Origin: Leptotrichia trevisanii DSM 22070
GTDB lineage: Bacteria; Fusobacteriota; Fusobacteriia; Fusobacteriales; Leptotrichiaceae
DNA length: 64,000 nt
Assembly (NCBI RefSeq): GCF_000482505.1
Contig: NZ_AXVL01000010.1
Span: 1 to 64,000 of the forward strand
Reading direction: 5' to 3'
The position numbers and the translations under genes are program-made. Shown piece by piece: positions 17,121 through 26,036 of this stretch (positions within the stretch are counted from its first letter, which is position 1; every line of letters begins with the position of its first letter). Below the pieces are notes generated by a model that was not told the origin of the DNA, ran no database searches, and saw only the letters and a list, made by a program, of their open reading frames with translations.

Positions 17121-17190
17121 GCCTTAAACTAAGAATTTTACAAAGAATAAATTATTTTCAAAAAGTAAAAATTTTATTTAAGGCATTTTT
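17121..17190. terminator. Bidirectional terminator
   Basis: GCCTTAAA (17121-17128) pairs with TTTAAGGC (17177-17184); T-runs follow on both strands. It separates the acetyltransferase gene from the convergent phosphatase gene. Confidence 0.7.
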
Positions 17191-17214
17191 ATTTCTTATG
17201 CATAATCAAGTATT

Positions 17215-17260
17215 TTCACATCGAATTTAAGTAGATATTCAAAACTTTTAAGTTTAGTTT
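17215..17260 (-). repeat. Degenerate intergenic repeat (copy F)
   Basis: On the minus strand it reads TTTTAAACTAAACTTAAAAG then TTTTGAATATCTACTTAAATT, closely matching the copy at 20976-21062 (TTTAAAACTAAACTCAAAAG then TTATGACTATTTTACTCAAAT). Confidence 0.5.
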
Positions 17261-17270
17261 AAAAGTGATT

Positions 17271-17855
17271 CTATTTTGAAAAATCATGTTTAATAAGTTC
17301 AATAAATGTAAATTTACCATCTTCATACTCATATTTGAAAATGGCACAGTTTGGAAGTCCTGTAAATGGAACATCTGGAGCATTTTTCAAAAAGAAATTA
17401 TAGCATGCACCACCATGACTCACAGCAAGAACAGTATTATTTCCATCCTTTTCCATAATTTCAGTCAAAGTTTCCTGCATTCTTTTTTCAACTTCCTTAT
17501 TACTTTCCCCACCAAAATTCACAAAAAAATCCCCATAAGTTCTTTCATTTGGATGTTTCGGATTCAAATCTTCACTTTCCCCCTCAAACAATCCAAAATT
17601 CCATTCCTTCAAACCTTTTAACCTCTCATATTTCATCTTATTATCAGTCACAATTTCAAGCGTATCACAAGCCCGTTCCTGAGTAGAAGAATAAGCTGCA
17701 TCAAAAATAATCCCATTATCCGTAAAATATTTTCCAGCCACTTTAGCCTGTCTAATCCCCTCATCAGTCAGTGGAGAATCACAACTTCCTTGAATCTTTT
17801 TACGTAAATTGAATAAAGTCTGTCCATGTCGCATTAAATATAAAATTTTTTTCAT
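17271..17855 (-). CDS. Histidine phosphatase (phosphoglycerate mutase-like)
   Basis: 194 residues with the RHGQT motif at residues 9-13 (catalytic histidine 10), the phosphate-pocket sequence GSCDSPLTDEG, and the second histidine in AVSHGGACY. The family includes cofactor-dependent phosphoglycerate mutases and broad phosphatases; the short length and lack of the mutase insertion favour a phosphatase. Substrate unknown. Monocistronic, convergent with the acetyltransferase. Confidence 0.85.
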   Translation of the reverse strand: MKKILYLMRHGQTLFNLRKKIQGSCDSPLTDEGIRQAKVAGKYFTDNGIIFDAAYSSTQERACDTLEIVTDNKMKYERLKGLKEWNFGLFEGESEDLNPKHPNERTYGDFFVNFGGESNKEVEKRMQETLTEIMEKDGNNTVLAVSHGGACYNFFLKNAPDVPFTGLPNCAIFKYEYEDGKFTFIELIKHDFSK

Positions 17856-17962
17856 AATTAACTCATTCCTTTCTATTTTTTGTAAATATTCTATTTTAGT
17901 TACTGTTTATTTTTAGTATTATTATACCATATTTTTTCATAAGTATTGAAAATTTAATAATG

Positions 17963-17991
17963 TTGATTTTAAGATATAAGTTTGGTATAAT
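17963..17991 (+). promoter_or_regulatory. Promoter for the EndoU toxin operon
   Basis: TTGATT at 17963-17968 and TATAAT at 17986-17991, 17-base spacer. The transcript leader would be about 115 bases. Confidence 0.7.
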
Positions 17992-18114
17992 ATGCTCAAA
18001 TCCATTTAAAACTAAGTTAGATATGCCTAAAGTTAAAGTAAATTGTGATTTTTGAATCTAATTTTAAAGGGAAATTGGTACTAAAATATGTATAAAAAGG
18101 AGAAAATTTAGAAA

Positions 18115-18735
18115 ATGAATAAAAATAAAATTGTAAAAATATTGCTGTTATTCGTTATTATATTGTTTGGGCTAGGAAAACTGTATTTAAGCAGAAATAA
18201 CAGTATAAATGCAAAGGAAAATTCTTCAAAGGAATTTGTTACGCAAAATAAGAGAAATAGCAAAAAGAATGCTATTAAACAGAAAAATATAGAAAATAAA
18301 AATGGAAAACGTACTCAAAATACTTCAAATCAAGGAAATAGAAAATATCAAATTGATTATGATCATGTAATTGGTGGAGATGAAAATTCCCAAGGGAAAG
18401 TTACTGGTGGACATTCACTTTTGCGTGGAGATGTGAGAATTATGAAAAAAATTGGAAATCCAGCTAAAAATGGAGTGTATAGAGCAAGTATTGAAGTAAA
18501 GAAAAAAGATGGAACTTGGCAGGCAAAAACTTCTAATGGCGGTGTAAATACGATGTTTCCAGAAAACTGGGATGAAGCGAGAATTATTGATGAGATAAAT
18601 TCAGCTTGGGAAAATAAAAAAGATTTAAAAGGCAGAGATAATAATATGTGGCAGGGAATCAGCAAAAGTGGAGTTTTGATTCGTGGCTACAAAAGTCCTA
18701 GAATAACAGCCTATCCAGTTTATGAAAATCGTTAA
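18115..18735 (+). CDS. EndoU-domain nuclease toxin with N-terminal membrane anchor/signal
   Basis: 206 residues. Residues 7-24 are hydrophobic (signal or anchor), residues 30-78 form a Lys/Asn/Gln-rich linker, and residues 80-204 match the bacterial EndoU RNase domain. Visible hallmarks are DHVIGGDENSQGKVTGGHSL with candidate catalytic histidines H84 and H100, NTMFPENWDEARIIDEINSA, and the closing SGVLIRGYKSPRITAYPVYE. Bacterial EndoU domains are known as C-terminal toxins of CDI and polymorphic toxin systems and cleave tRNA or other RNA. Here the domain stands alone behind a signal rather than on a large carrier. The next gene is the likely immunity gene. Confidence 0.8.
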   Translation: MNKNKIVKILLLFVIILFGLGKLYLSRNNSINAKENSSKEFVTQNKRNSKKNAIKQKNIENKNGKRTQNTSNQGNRKYQIDYDHVIGGDENSQGKVTGGHSLLRGDVRIMKKIGNPAKNGVYRASIEVKKKDGTWQAKTSNGGVNTMFPENWDEARIIDEINSAWENKKDLKGRDNNMWQGISKSGVLIRGYKSPRITAYPVYENR

Positions 18736-18762
18736 AAGCAAGTCGAGGAAAGGAGAAGTGTG

Positions 18763-19212
18763 ATGATTATAAAATTTGGTTATTACGACGACGAAGATTT
18801 TGGATTGACTGCATTTCCAGAAATAGAGTCTAATGAAAATGAAATATTTGAAAATAAAAAAATAAATAAAATAAAAAACAAAGATTTTAAAAAAAAGAAA
18901 AAAGAATATACGAAATATTTAATAACTGGAATAATGGAAGACTTTCCAGATATAGAAATAATTGATATTTTTTTACCACAGCTAGAAAAAGTTGAAACTG
19001 GAAAATTGCAGGAAGCTGTTTGGGATGGACAGGCTTTTCAGCATAAGATTAATAAAGCAAAAGTGGAATTTGAACATACAATTTTTGGGGTTTGTGAGGA
19101 ATATCCGCTGTGGGAATGTAAGTTTGAAGAATATAGAAAGGTTTTTGAGGGCTGGAAAAAGTTTTTGGGGATGGAAGTTGATTTGAAAAGTGAAGTTGTG
19201 TTGGTGATTTGA
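18763..19212 (+). CDS. Candidate immunity protein for the EndoU toxin
   Basis: 149 residues, acidic and without a signal peptide, so cytoplasmic. It begins 27 bases after the toxin stop behind AAAGGAG (18749-18755); ATG 18763 is preferred over the GTG at 18760. I do not recognise a named family. The Lys-rich stretch near residues 30-50 is followed by a mixed acidic region with several Trp (EAVWDGQAF, YPLWECKFE). The immunity role is inferred only from position and size. Confidence 0.55.
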   Translation: MIIKFGYYDDEDFGLTAFPEIESNENEIFENKKINKIKNKDFKKKKKEYTKYLITGIMEDFPDIEIIDIFLPQLEKVETGKLQEAVWDGQAFQHKINKAKVEFEHTIFGVCEEYPLWECKFEEYRKVFEGWKKFLGMEVDLKSEVVLVI

Positions 19213-19236
19213 AAATAATAGAGGAGGAGAAATTTG

Positions 19237-19998
19237 ATGAGAAGGAAAGGTAAACATATACATACAGTTTTTATAATTATACTTATTATTATTTCTGTTG
19301 TGATGTATTATTTAATTAGAAATGAAGAAAACAAGATAATAGCTGTTTTTTTCTTAGGGTATGGATTAAAGAACTTATTTAAAGAATGGATTGAAAAAGA
19401 AAGTAAAAAAATAGTGAGATATAGAAATAGTTCGTGTTATTTAATCTTATTATTTTTTGAGTTATTTTTAGTAAATTTATTTGAAGTATTACAATGGTTG
19501 TTTCTAAATAATAAGTTTTTTATAGGTGTAAATAAATATTTCTTTATTACTTCGATTATTATAAATATAGTATTTTTAGGTATAATATTCTTTAGAAATA
19601 AAAAAAATGTCAAACTGATTATTAAATTATTTTTTTTAACGTTTATTACAAATTCATTTATTTATTTAAAAAAAGATTTAGTATTCATCATGTCAACAAT
19701 TATTTTAATAACCACTATTTTTATGTTAATGCTGTATGGTGTATTATATAATTTACATAAAGATAAAAAGAAAATATGGAAAGAATTTATGCAAAAGTCA
19801 ATTTTTATTATTACTTTTATATTTGTTCCATTTATATTCTCAATAATATTTTTCTTTATAAGTAAAATTTTAACAGACGATGTAAAAAAAATAATTACTG
19901 ACTTATTCAGTTTAAGTTTTTGTGCTGGGTTTTATACAGAAATTTTAAAATATTTTCTAGATAGTTTAAAAAAAAATCCAAAATCTTATGAAAAATAA
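19237..19998 (+). CDS. Hypothetical polytopic membrane protein
   Basis: 253 residues, highly hydrophobic, with about seven predicted helices and a phenylalanine/isoleucine-rich composition. No family recognised. ATG 19237 follows GGAGGAG at 19222-19228 and lies 24 bases after the immunity candidate, so all three genes are probably one transcript. A role in toxin handling or immunity is possible but unsupported by motifs. Confidence 0.5.
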   Translation: MRRKGKHIHTVFIIILIIISVVMYYLIRNEENKIIAVFFLGYGLKNLFKEWIEKESKKIVRYRNSSCYLILLFFELFLVNLFEVLQWLFLNNKFFIGVNKYFFITSIIINIVFLGIIFFRNKKNVKLIIKLFFLTFITNSFIYLKKDLVFIMSTIILITTIFMLMLYGVLYNLHKDKKKIWKEFMQKSIFIITFIFVPFIFSIIFFFISKILTDDVKKIITDLFSLSFCAGFYTEILKYFLDSLKKNPKSYEK

Positions 19999-20059
19999 AT
20001 TCATAAGTTGTATGATATGTTATGACAAATTTAAAAAATAGAAGCTTAGAAAGGTAATT

Positions 20060-20965
20060 ATGATAAAAAGAATAGATACGAAAAGCGGGAAAATAATTTC
20101 TTATGTGTATAATTTGAAGGATGAAGATTATAAAATTTTATCGGAAAGATTGGAAATTGAAGAGGAAAAGATAAAAAATGTTATTGATGAGGAAATTTTT
20201 ACTCCAAGAATTTCAAAATCGGACTGGGAGATTTATAAACTGTATTATCCAGCTGTGAAAAAATCGACAAAAGATAAAGAATTTACATCTTATGAGATTA
20301 ATCCGATTGTGATTTTTTTGAAGGAAGATAAAATTGTTATTTTAGATGATGATTATTATAGGGATTTTTACGAATTTGTTGAAGAGTATGCTGAGTTGAG
20401 GGATGAAGTTCTTGAAGAAAATCGTTTTTTTCTAAATATGCTTCATAAAATTTCTCAAAGCCTTTATAAATATGTGAGAATTTTAATTGGAGAACACGAT
20501 AAGATAGAAACTGTTTTGAGGGAGCAGCAAAGTAATGAAAAATTAATTTCTCTTGCGGAAGTGGAACAAGGATTTTATGTTTATAATATTGCATTGAGAA
20601 ATTTGGATTATGTTGTTGAGAATTTGAAAGAGGATGAACAGTTTGAACAATATGAAGATTATATGACGAGAATTTTGCAGGAGATAAATTTTACACTTGA
20701 TTTATCGTCTTCATACTGTGAAATCTGTAAAACTACGAGAGAAACATATTCATCATACATTGGAAATAATATGAATATCACAATGAAATTTTTAGCTGCA
20801 GCAACAATATTAATTACAGTTCCAAATATGATTTTTGGATTTTATGGAATGAATGTGAAGTTACCGCTTCAAGATATGGGATTTTGGGCGTTAGTAATAA
20901 TTTTTATAATAATGATGTTGCTAATGCTAGTTTTGTGGAGATATATGAAAAAGAAAGTTTTATAG
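20060..20965 (+). CDS. CorA-family magnesium/divalent cation transporter
   Basis: 301 residues with a soluble alpha/beta N-terminal domain, a long helical stalk and two C-terminal membrane helices. The signature YGMNV, the selectivity-filter motif of CorA proteins, follows the first helix. CorA proteins form pentamers in the inner membrane and conduct Mg2+ or Co2+. Confidence 0.9.
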   Translation: MIKRIDTKSGKIISYVYNLKDEDYKILSERLEIEEEKIKNVIDEEIFTPRISKSDWEIYKLYYPAVKKSTKDKEFTSYEINPIVIFLKEDKIVILDDDYYRDFYEFVEEYAELRDEVLEENRFFLNMLHKISQSLYKYVRILIGEHDKIETVLREQQSNEKLISLAEVEQGFYVYNIALRNLDYVVENLKEDEQFEQYEDYMTRILQEINFTLDLSSSYCEICKTTRETYSSYIGNNMNITMKFLAAATILITVPNMIFGFYGMNVKLPLQDMGFWALVIIFIIMMLLMLVLWRYMKKKVL

Positions 20966-20975
20966 TAAAACTGCT

Positions 20976-21062
20976 TTAAAACTAAACTCAAAAGTTATGA
21001 CTATTTTACTCAAATCCTAAATTTATATAATTTTTAGTAGTTTAATTTTAAGTAGGTTTGAG
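20976..21062 (+). repeat. Degenerate intergenic repeat (copy B, longest)
   Basis: Carries TTTAAAACTAAACTCAAAAG, TTATGACTATTTTACTCAAA, and at the far end GTAGGTTTGAGTA, so its ends can pair (ACTCAAA with TTTGAGT). Matches the copies listed at 12003, 17215, 23525 and 25078. Confidence 0.55.
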
Positions 21063-21175
21063 TATATAATGTAAAAATAGAAATTATAGTAGTTTATTTT
21101 TGTTAAAATAAAAAAATCAAAATAAATATGTATAAATACAATTATACTTTTAAAGTAAATTTATGTATAATAAAA

Positions 21176-21220
21176 GACTATCTAAAAGAATATTTTTTCT
21201 AAAAGATAGTCTAATTTTTT
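21176..21220. terminator. Terminator between corA and fabV
   Basis: AGACTATCT (21176-21184) pairs with AGATAGTCT (21205-21213), with T-rich sequence after it on the plus strand and TTTT on the minus strand. Confidence 0.75.
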
Positions 21221-21247
21221 GTTATTTATTTTTGTAAATTTTTGAAA

Positions 21248-22441
21248 TTAAGGTTTTAATTTAGCTAATTCATCTAAATCAACATCAGCGTCATAATCCA
21301 CATTATCAAAGTCAAATCCATTTAATTGCATAAATTCTTCTCTTGCTCCAGCGTAATCACTTATTTCCTTAAAGTTTTCCGGAGTAACTTTGTCCCAAAG
21401 AGCTTCTACTTCAGCTTGAACGTCTTCACGCATTTCCCAGTTATCTGGACGTAATCTTCTTTCTTCGTCAATAACAGGATTGTTTCCATAAACCATTTGA
21501 GTCAAAAGTCTGTGTTTTTGTTCTATTGTACCTTCGTGGATACCTTTTTCCTTCATTACTTTGTAAAGCAATGCTGCGTATAATGGGAAAATAGGGATAA
21601 CTGCACTTGCTTTTGTCATTAATGCCTTACTTAATGAAACGTATGCTTCTCCATTGTATTTTTCTTTTAAAAAGTCATTTAAAACATCAGAAGTATGTTC
21701 CAAATCTCTTTTTGCAGCTCCAATTGTACCTTCTTTATAGATTCCATAAGTTACTTTTGGGCCTAAATATGAGTAAGCTACTGTTTTGAAGCCTTCCGAA
21801 AGAACTCCACCTTTATCAAGTGCTTCAATCCATAATTTCCAATCTTCTCCACCCATAACTTTTACAGTGCTTTTGATTTCTTCTGGAGTTGCGACACCCA
21901 TTGTTGTTTCTTCCATGATTTCTTTTTCAAAGTTGATAGTTGGACCTGTGATGTCCTTTGTTGTAGATTTTAGGGCTGAACGGTAAGTTACACCGTCGAT
22001 TGGATCAGTTCTGACTGCACTTGCTAAGCTGTAAATTAACAAGTCGATTTTTCCACCAAATTCTTCTTTAATAAATTTTATTACGTCATCTTTCATTTCC
22101 ATTGAGAAAGCGTCACCGATGAAATTTTTAGAAACCAAACCTTCTTTTTCAGCAACTTCGTTAAAGGCAATTGTATTCCACCAACCGGCAGAACCTACTC
22201 TTTTTCCTTCCACACCTTTTTCAAATGCTACTCCGATAGTTTCAGCTCCAGCACCAAAGGCAAGTGAAATTCTTGTTGCAAGTCCATATCCAGATGAAGA
22301 ACCGATAATTAGTACCTTTTTTGGCCCTTCATATTTATCTTGCGATTTTACATAGTCAATTTGCCTTTTTACAAATTCTTTTGCTCCAATTGGATGGTTT
22401 GTAAGTGCTAAACCACCCTTTAATCTAGGTTTTATAACCAT
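21248..22441 (-). CDS. fabV: Enoyl-[acyl-carrier-protein] reductase / trans-2-enoyl-CoA reductase (FabV)
   Basis: 397 residues, the usual FabV size, longer than FabI. The nucleotide-binding loop GSSSGYGLATRIS is near residues 47-60. The catalytic Y-x8-K motif is visible in YGIYKEGTIGAAKRD after AYSYLGPKV. It reduces the enoyl double bond with NADH, the last step of fatty acid elongation, and is the triclosan-tolerant reductase type. No FabI is seen here. Monocistronic. Confidence 0.95.
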   Translation of the reverse strand: MVIKPRLKGGLALTNHPIGAKEFVKRQIDYVKSQDKYEGPKKVLIIGSSSGYGLATRISLAFGAGAETIGVAFEKGVEGKRVGSAGWWNTIAFNEVAEKEGLVSKNFIGDAFSMEMKDDVIKFIKEEFGGKIDLLIYSLASAVRTDPIDGVTYRSALKSTTKDITGPTINFEKEIMEETTMGVATPEEIKSTVKVMGGEDWKLWIEALDKGGVLSEGFKTVAYSYLGPKVTYGIYKEGTIGAAKRDLEHTSDVLNDFLKEKYNGEAYVSLSKALMTKASAVIPIFPLYAALLYKVMKEKGIHEGTIEQKHRLLTQMVYGNNPVIDEERRLRPDNWEMREDVQAEVEALWDKVTPENFKEISDYAGAREEFMQLNGFDFDNVDYDADVDLDELAKLKP

Positions 22442-22622
22442 TTTTTATTTTCCTCCTAAAAATTATTTATTATAATTATTTTTCTTTTTTAAAAAAGCTA
22501 TACATTTAAAATGATACCATATTTTACGGCATTTTTTCAAGAAATATTTTAAATTAAAAGAAAATAAATAACTTTGATAATCAAAATAATTTTTAGAAAA
22601 AATTTTGTATAAAAATTGTAAA

Positions 22623-23366
22623 TTATAATTGTGCTGTTGGATAAAGCGTGATTTCATTCATGCTTACCTCTTCAGGCAAATCAATAGCAAATTTTACAGC
22701 TTCGGCGACTATTATCGGATCTGCTCCAATTGTATCGTAAAGAAATTCAATTCTTTCCTTAATTGTTTTATTTGTGATACGTGTTGCAAGTTCAGTTCTG
22801 AATGCTCCTAGATATAGAGTTGTTGTACGGACATTCATTTTTTCGTTGGCACTTTCTTTTCTCAAAACTTCCATTAGTGCTTTTACACCATGTTTTGTAG
22901 CACAGTAAACTCCTGCTCCAAGATATGTATTTAGTCCAGCAACAGAAGATGTGCTAATAACGTGTCCAGATTTTTGCTTTGTAAAATGAGGAAGTACAGC
23001 TTCTATGCCGTTTAAGACACCTTTTAAATTTACATCAATCATTTCGTCCCATTCGCTATTTTTTAGTTCAGACAATGGTGCATTTGGCATTAATCCTGCA
23101 TTATTGAATATAACATCTATTTTTCCGTATTCAGAAATTGCAAAATCAACCAATGCTTTTACTTCCTCTCTTTTTGATACGTCTGTCACTTTGTAAGTGG
23201 CTTCCCCTCCTTTTTCTTTTATCTCGGTAACAGCTTCCTGTAATTTGTCTTCATTTCTTGCAGCAAGTACAACTTTTGCCCCGCTTTCTCCTAATAATTT
23301 CGCAGTAGCCCTTCCAATTCCTGAAGAAGCTCCTGTAACAATAACGACTTTGTTTTTAACAGCCAT
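22623..23366 (-). CDS. Short-chain dehydrogenase/reductase
   Basis: 248 residues from ATG 23366; AAAGGAG lies about ten bases upstream, while longer in-frame extensions lack one. The Rossmann motif TGASSGIGRATA is at residues 11-22, NNAG near 86, and the catalytic S...YxxxK appears as STSSVAGLNTYLGAGVYCATKHG. It is a classical NAD(P)-dependent oxidoreductase of the YdfG-like group; substrate unknown. Confidence 0.9.
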   Translation of the reverse strand: MAVKNKVVIVTGASSGIGRATAKLLGESGAKVVLAARNEDKLQEAVTEIKEKGGEATYKVTDVSKREEVKALVDFAISEYGKIDVIFNNAGLMPNAPLSELKNSEWDEMIDVNLKGVLNGIEAVLPHFTKQKSGHVISTSSVAGLNTYLGAGVYCATKHGVKALMEVLRKESANEKMNVRTTTLYLGAFRTELATRITNKTIKERIEFLYDTIGADPIIVAEAVKFAIDLPEEVSMNEITLYPTAQL

Positions 23367-23524
23367 TTTAATCATCTCCTTTAAATAATCAATTTTTATT
23401 ACAAACAAATTATAGCACATCTTTTAAAAAAGTCAATAGATATATATAGATGTATTTTAAAATGATTAAGATATGTTGTAGTTGTTATTTTAAGTATTTT
23501 AAAGTATAATTATAATAAATTAAC

Positions 23525-23560
23525 TTTAAAAGTTATGATTATTTTAAGTGAATTAGAGAT
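23525..23560 (+). repeat. Degenerate intergenic repeat (copy D)
   Basis: Contains TAACTTTAAAAGTTATGATT and ATTTTAAGTGAAT, matching the core of copy B. It lies in the promoter region of the GntR regulator gene. Confidence 0.4.
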
Positions 23561-23589
23561 ATACGATATAATTTTGGAAAGGTAAAAAA

Positions 23590-24297
23590 ATGAGTAAATA
23601 TAAAGAAGTATATAACAATATAAAAAAACAAATTAAAGACGGGAAATTGGAACCAAAAGATTATTTGAAAAGGGAAGCAGATTTTGCCAAGGAGTATTCC
23701 TGCTCTGTGCTTACTGTTAGAAAAGCTCTTGCTTTGCTGGAATCAGAAGGATATATTCAAAAAATAAAAGGTAAAAGGTCAATTGTGGTTGAAAAAGGGG
23801 ATTTGAAAAATATTTCGCTTACTTCAATACAGACATTTCAGGAATTGAATAAGATAAAAAATATAGATGTCAAGGCAAATTTAGTTAGTCTATATATAAT
23901 ACAAGGTGTCGAAGAACTGATGGAAAAATTTAATGTTTCTAAAACAGCTGATTTTTACAAGGTTGTCCGTACTTATTCCTTGGATGGCGAAACTGTGCAG
24001 TATGCTACATCTTATTTTGATAGAAAAATAGTCACTTATCTGAATGATGAAATAGCTAGCAAGTCTATTTATGAATATCTGGAAAATGAACTGAATTTAA
24101 AAATATCGTATTCAAGGCGGGAAATAAAGTTCAGAAGTGCGACAGATGAGGAAAGACGGCATATAAATCTTGAAAATATTGACAGAGTTGTAGTCATTGA
24201 AACTTACGCCTATTTATCCAACGGGAATCTTTTTCAATATGAAACAATAACGTACCATCCTGATAAATTTACTTTTACTGCAATTGCTAAAAGATAG
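23590..24297 (+). CDS. GntR-family regulator with UTRA domain (paralog 1)
   Basis: 235 residues. A winged helix-turn-helix fills residues 1-70 (FAKEYSCSVLTVRKALALLESEGYIQKIKGK) and a UTRA effector domain the rest. HutC/TreR-like UTRA domains bind small molecules, often sugar phosphates. It is very similar along its length to the regulator at 47262-47966. It precedes deoC by 78 bases, but a separate promoter for deoC overlaps its stop, so control of deoC is only possible, not shown. Confidence 0.88.
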   Translation: MSKYKEVYNNIKKQIKDGKLEPKDYLKREADFAKEYSCSVLTVRKALALLESEGYIQKIKGKRSIVVEKGDLKNISLTSIQTFQELNKIKNIDVKANLVSLYIIQGVEELMEKFNVSKTADFYKVVRTYSLDGETVQYATSYFDRKIVTYLNDEIASKSIYEYLENELNLKISYSRREIKFRSATDEERRHINLENIDRVVVIETYAYLSNGNLFQYETITYHPDKFTFTAIAKR

Positions 24298-24326
24298 TTG
24301 ATAAAAATATAAAAAGTGGATATAAT
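24298..24326 (+). promoter_or_regulatory. Promoter for deoC
   Basis: TTGATA at 24298-24303 and TATAAT at 24321-24326, 17-base spacer, beginning immediately after the stop codon of the GntR regulator. Confidence 0.65.
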
Positions 24327-24375
24327 ATAAGTAGACAAAAATATAAATAATAAATAAAGAAGGGAAATGGTAACA

Positions 24376-25038
24376 ATGGAAGTAAACAAATTTATTGATC
24401 ACACTATTTTGAAAGCGGCGGCTACAAAGGAAGATGTGAAAAAATTATGTGATGAGGCAAAAAAATATGGATTTTATTCAGTTTGTGTAAATGGGGCGAA
24501 TGTTGAATATGCTTTTAGTCAAGTTAAGGATAGCGATGTGAAAGTTGCGGCAGTAGTTGGATTTCCTTTGGGAGCGATGGCGACAGATGTGAAGGTGTTT
24601 GAGGCGAAAAAGGCGATTGAAGATGGTGCTTCAGAAATTGATATGGTTATCAATGTCGGGGCATTGAAGGACAGGGATTATGATTTTGTGGAAAATGAAA
24701 TTAGAAAAATAAAAAAAGCGATTGGAAACAATGTGTTGAAAGTTATAATTGAAACTTGCTATTTGACAGATGATGAAAAAGTGAAAGCATGTGAATTATC
24801 AGTTAATGCAAATGCTGATTTTGTAAAAACTTCGACAGGATTTGGAACAGGAGGAGCAACATTTGCTGATGTGGAACTTATGAAAAAAACTGTTGGGGAT
24901 AAGGCACAGGTAAAAGCCAGTGGAGGAGTAAAAGACTTTGAAACTGCAAAAAAATACATCGAACTGGGAGCAACAAGACTTGGAACAAGCTCTGGAATTG
25001 CTATTGTAACAGGAATGAGTGGGAAAGCTGGATATTAA
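24376..25038 (+). CDS. deoC: Deoxyribose-phosphate aldolase
   Basis: 220 residues from ATG 24376 (another in-frame ATG at 24367 sits too close to the ribosome site). The Schiff-base lysine is in FVKTSTGFGTGGAT and the second active-site lysine in VKASGGVKD. It splits 2-deoxyribose 5-phosphate to glyceraldehyde 3-phosphate and acetaldehyde. It works downstream of phosphopentomutase DeoB, encoded 6.6 kb away at 31648; in many bacteria the two are neighbours, so the accessory genes between may be insertions. Confidence 0.95.
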   Translation: MEVNKFIDHTILKAAATKEDVKKLCDEAKKYGFYSVCVNGANVEYAFSQVKDSDVKVAAVVGFPLGAMATDVKVFEAKKAIEDGASEIDMVINVGALKDRDYDFVENEIRKIKKAIGNNVLKVIIETCYLTDDEKVKACELSVNANADFVKTSTGFGTGGATFADVELMKKTVGDKAQVKASGGVKDFETAKKYIELGATRLGTSSGIAIVTGMSGKAGY

Positions 25039-25077
25039 ATTTTAGTAAAAAAGAGGGGGTAAATGAAAAGCTGTAAA

Positions 25078-25135
25078 AAAAATGAACTTAAAAATTATGA
25101 TTATTTTTATTTAAATTTTAATATTATTTAGTTAA
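25078..25135 (+). repeat. Degenerate intergenic repeat (copy E)
   Basis: AATGAACTTAAAAATTATGA then TTATTTTTATTTAAATTTTA matches the core of copy B with several substitutions. Confidence 0.35.
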
Positions 25136-25180
25136 ATCTTGGTACATTTATTTTTTTGCAAAAGAGGAGGATTGGTTATA

Positions 25181-26005
25181 ATGAAACTTAAAAATTTTTT
25201 CTTTTGTTATTTTTTTCTATTAATTTCTATAATTTCTTTTGGACAAAATAAGAAATCTGATGAAATTATTTTGATAGATGACGGTGTAATTTTGGATTTG
25301 AAGGGAACATTTAAAATTAATTGGGATAAAAGTGATCCAGATGTACCATGTTCTGCAATAGAATATGGAGAAATGCTGTTTTATCCTGATAATAAGGACA
25401 TTGTGAATGAAAAAGCTATAGTTTTGAAGCCTAGGGATTTTGATTATCATAACTGGGATGAAACCAGAAATGCTGAAAAGGAATTTGCTGATATGGAAAA
25501 GGCTAAAGTTGAAATATTAAAAAAAACTTTTCCAGAAGAAGTTAAAAAAATGGAGAAAATTCAAAAAGGGGAATTGCAGTCTCCGGTAAGAGTTAAAATA
25601 AAAAAAGTAACTCCATACACAGAATGTGATTTTACAACAGTTTATGCACAAGTTATTGAATTAAAGAAAATTGAAGGAGCGAAACCCAAAATTACAAAAC
25701 TTAAAGTGAAAAAATCGGATGAATCAGATGATTTTGATGAGCCGCATCTAGATGAAGTGGGCTACCTGCAAGAATACGAAGTAAAAACAAAAGATGAATA
25801 TGTAAATATGCGTGAAAAGCCAACTACAGATTCAAAAATTGTTTTGAAATTAAAAAATGATGAAACTGTTAAATATATTATGTCAGATGGAAATTGGTAT
25901 TATGTTTATAAAGTTGTGTATCCGAGTAAAAATAATAAGGATTCTAAGATTAGGGAGTTTAGAGGATTTGTACATAAAAGTCAACTGAGAAAGATTAATT
26001 ATTAA
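25181..26005 (+). CDS. Secreted protein with C-terminal bacterial SH3 domain
   Basis: 274 residues from ATG 25181, behind AAGAGGAGG. Residues 1-22 are a signal peptide ending near ISFGQ. The central part is charged and unknown. Residues about 200-272 form an SH3_3-type domain with the YVNMREKPTTDSKIVLKLKN motif and a closing FRGFVHKSQLRK. Such domains bind cell-wall or surface ligands. It is the intact relative of the broken gene at 12144-12639. The location between deoC and a truncated ATPase suggests an accessory gene. Confidence 0.7.
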   Translation: MKLKNFFFCYFFLLISIISFGQNKKSDEIILIDDGVILDLKGTFKINWDKSDPDVPCSAIEYGEMLFYPDNKDIVNEKAIVLKPRDFDYHNWDETRNAEKEFADMEKAKVEILKKTFPEEVKKMEKIQKGELQSPVRVKIKKVTPYTECDFTTVYAQVIELKKIEGAKPKITKLKVKKSDESDDFDEPHLDEVGYLQEYEVKTKDEYVNMREKPTTDSKIVLKLKNDETVKYIMSDGNWYYVYKVVYPSKNNKDSKIREFRGFVHKSQLRKINY

Positions 26006-26036
26006 ATTTGCTTTTGGATTATTTTCCTTTTGTGGA

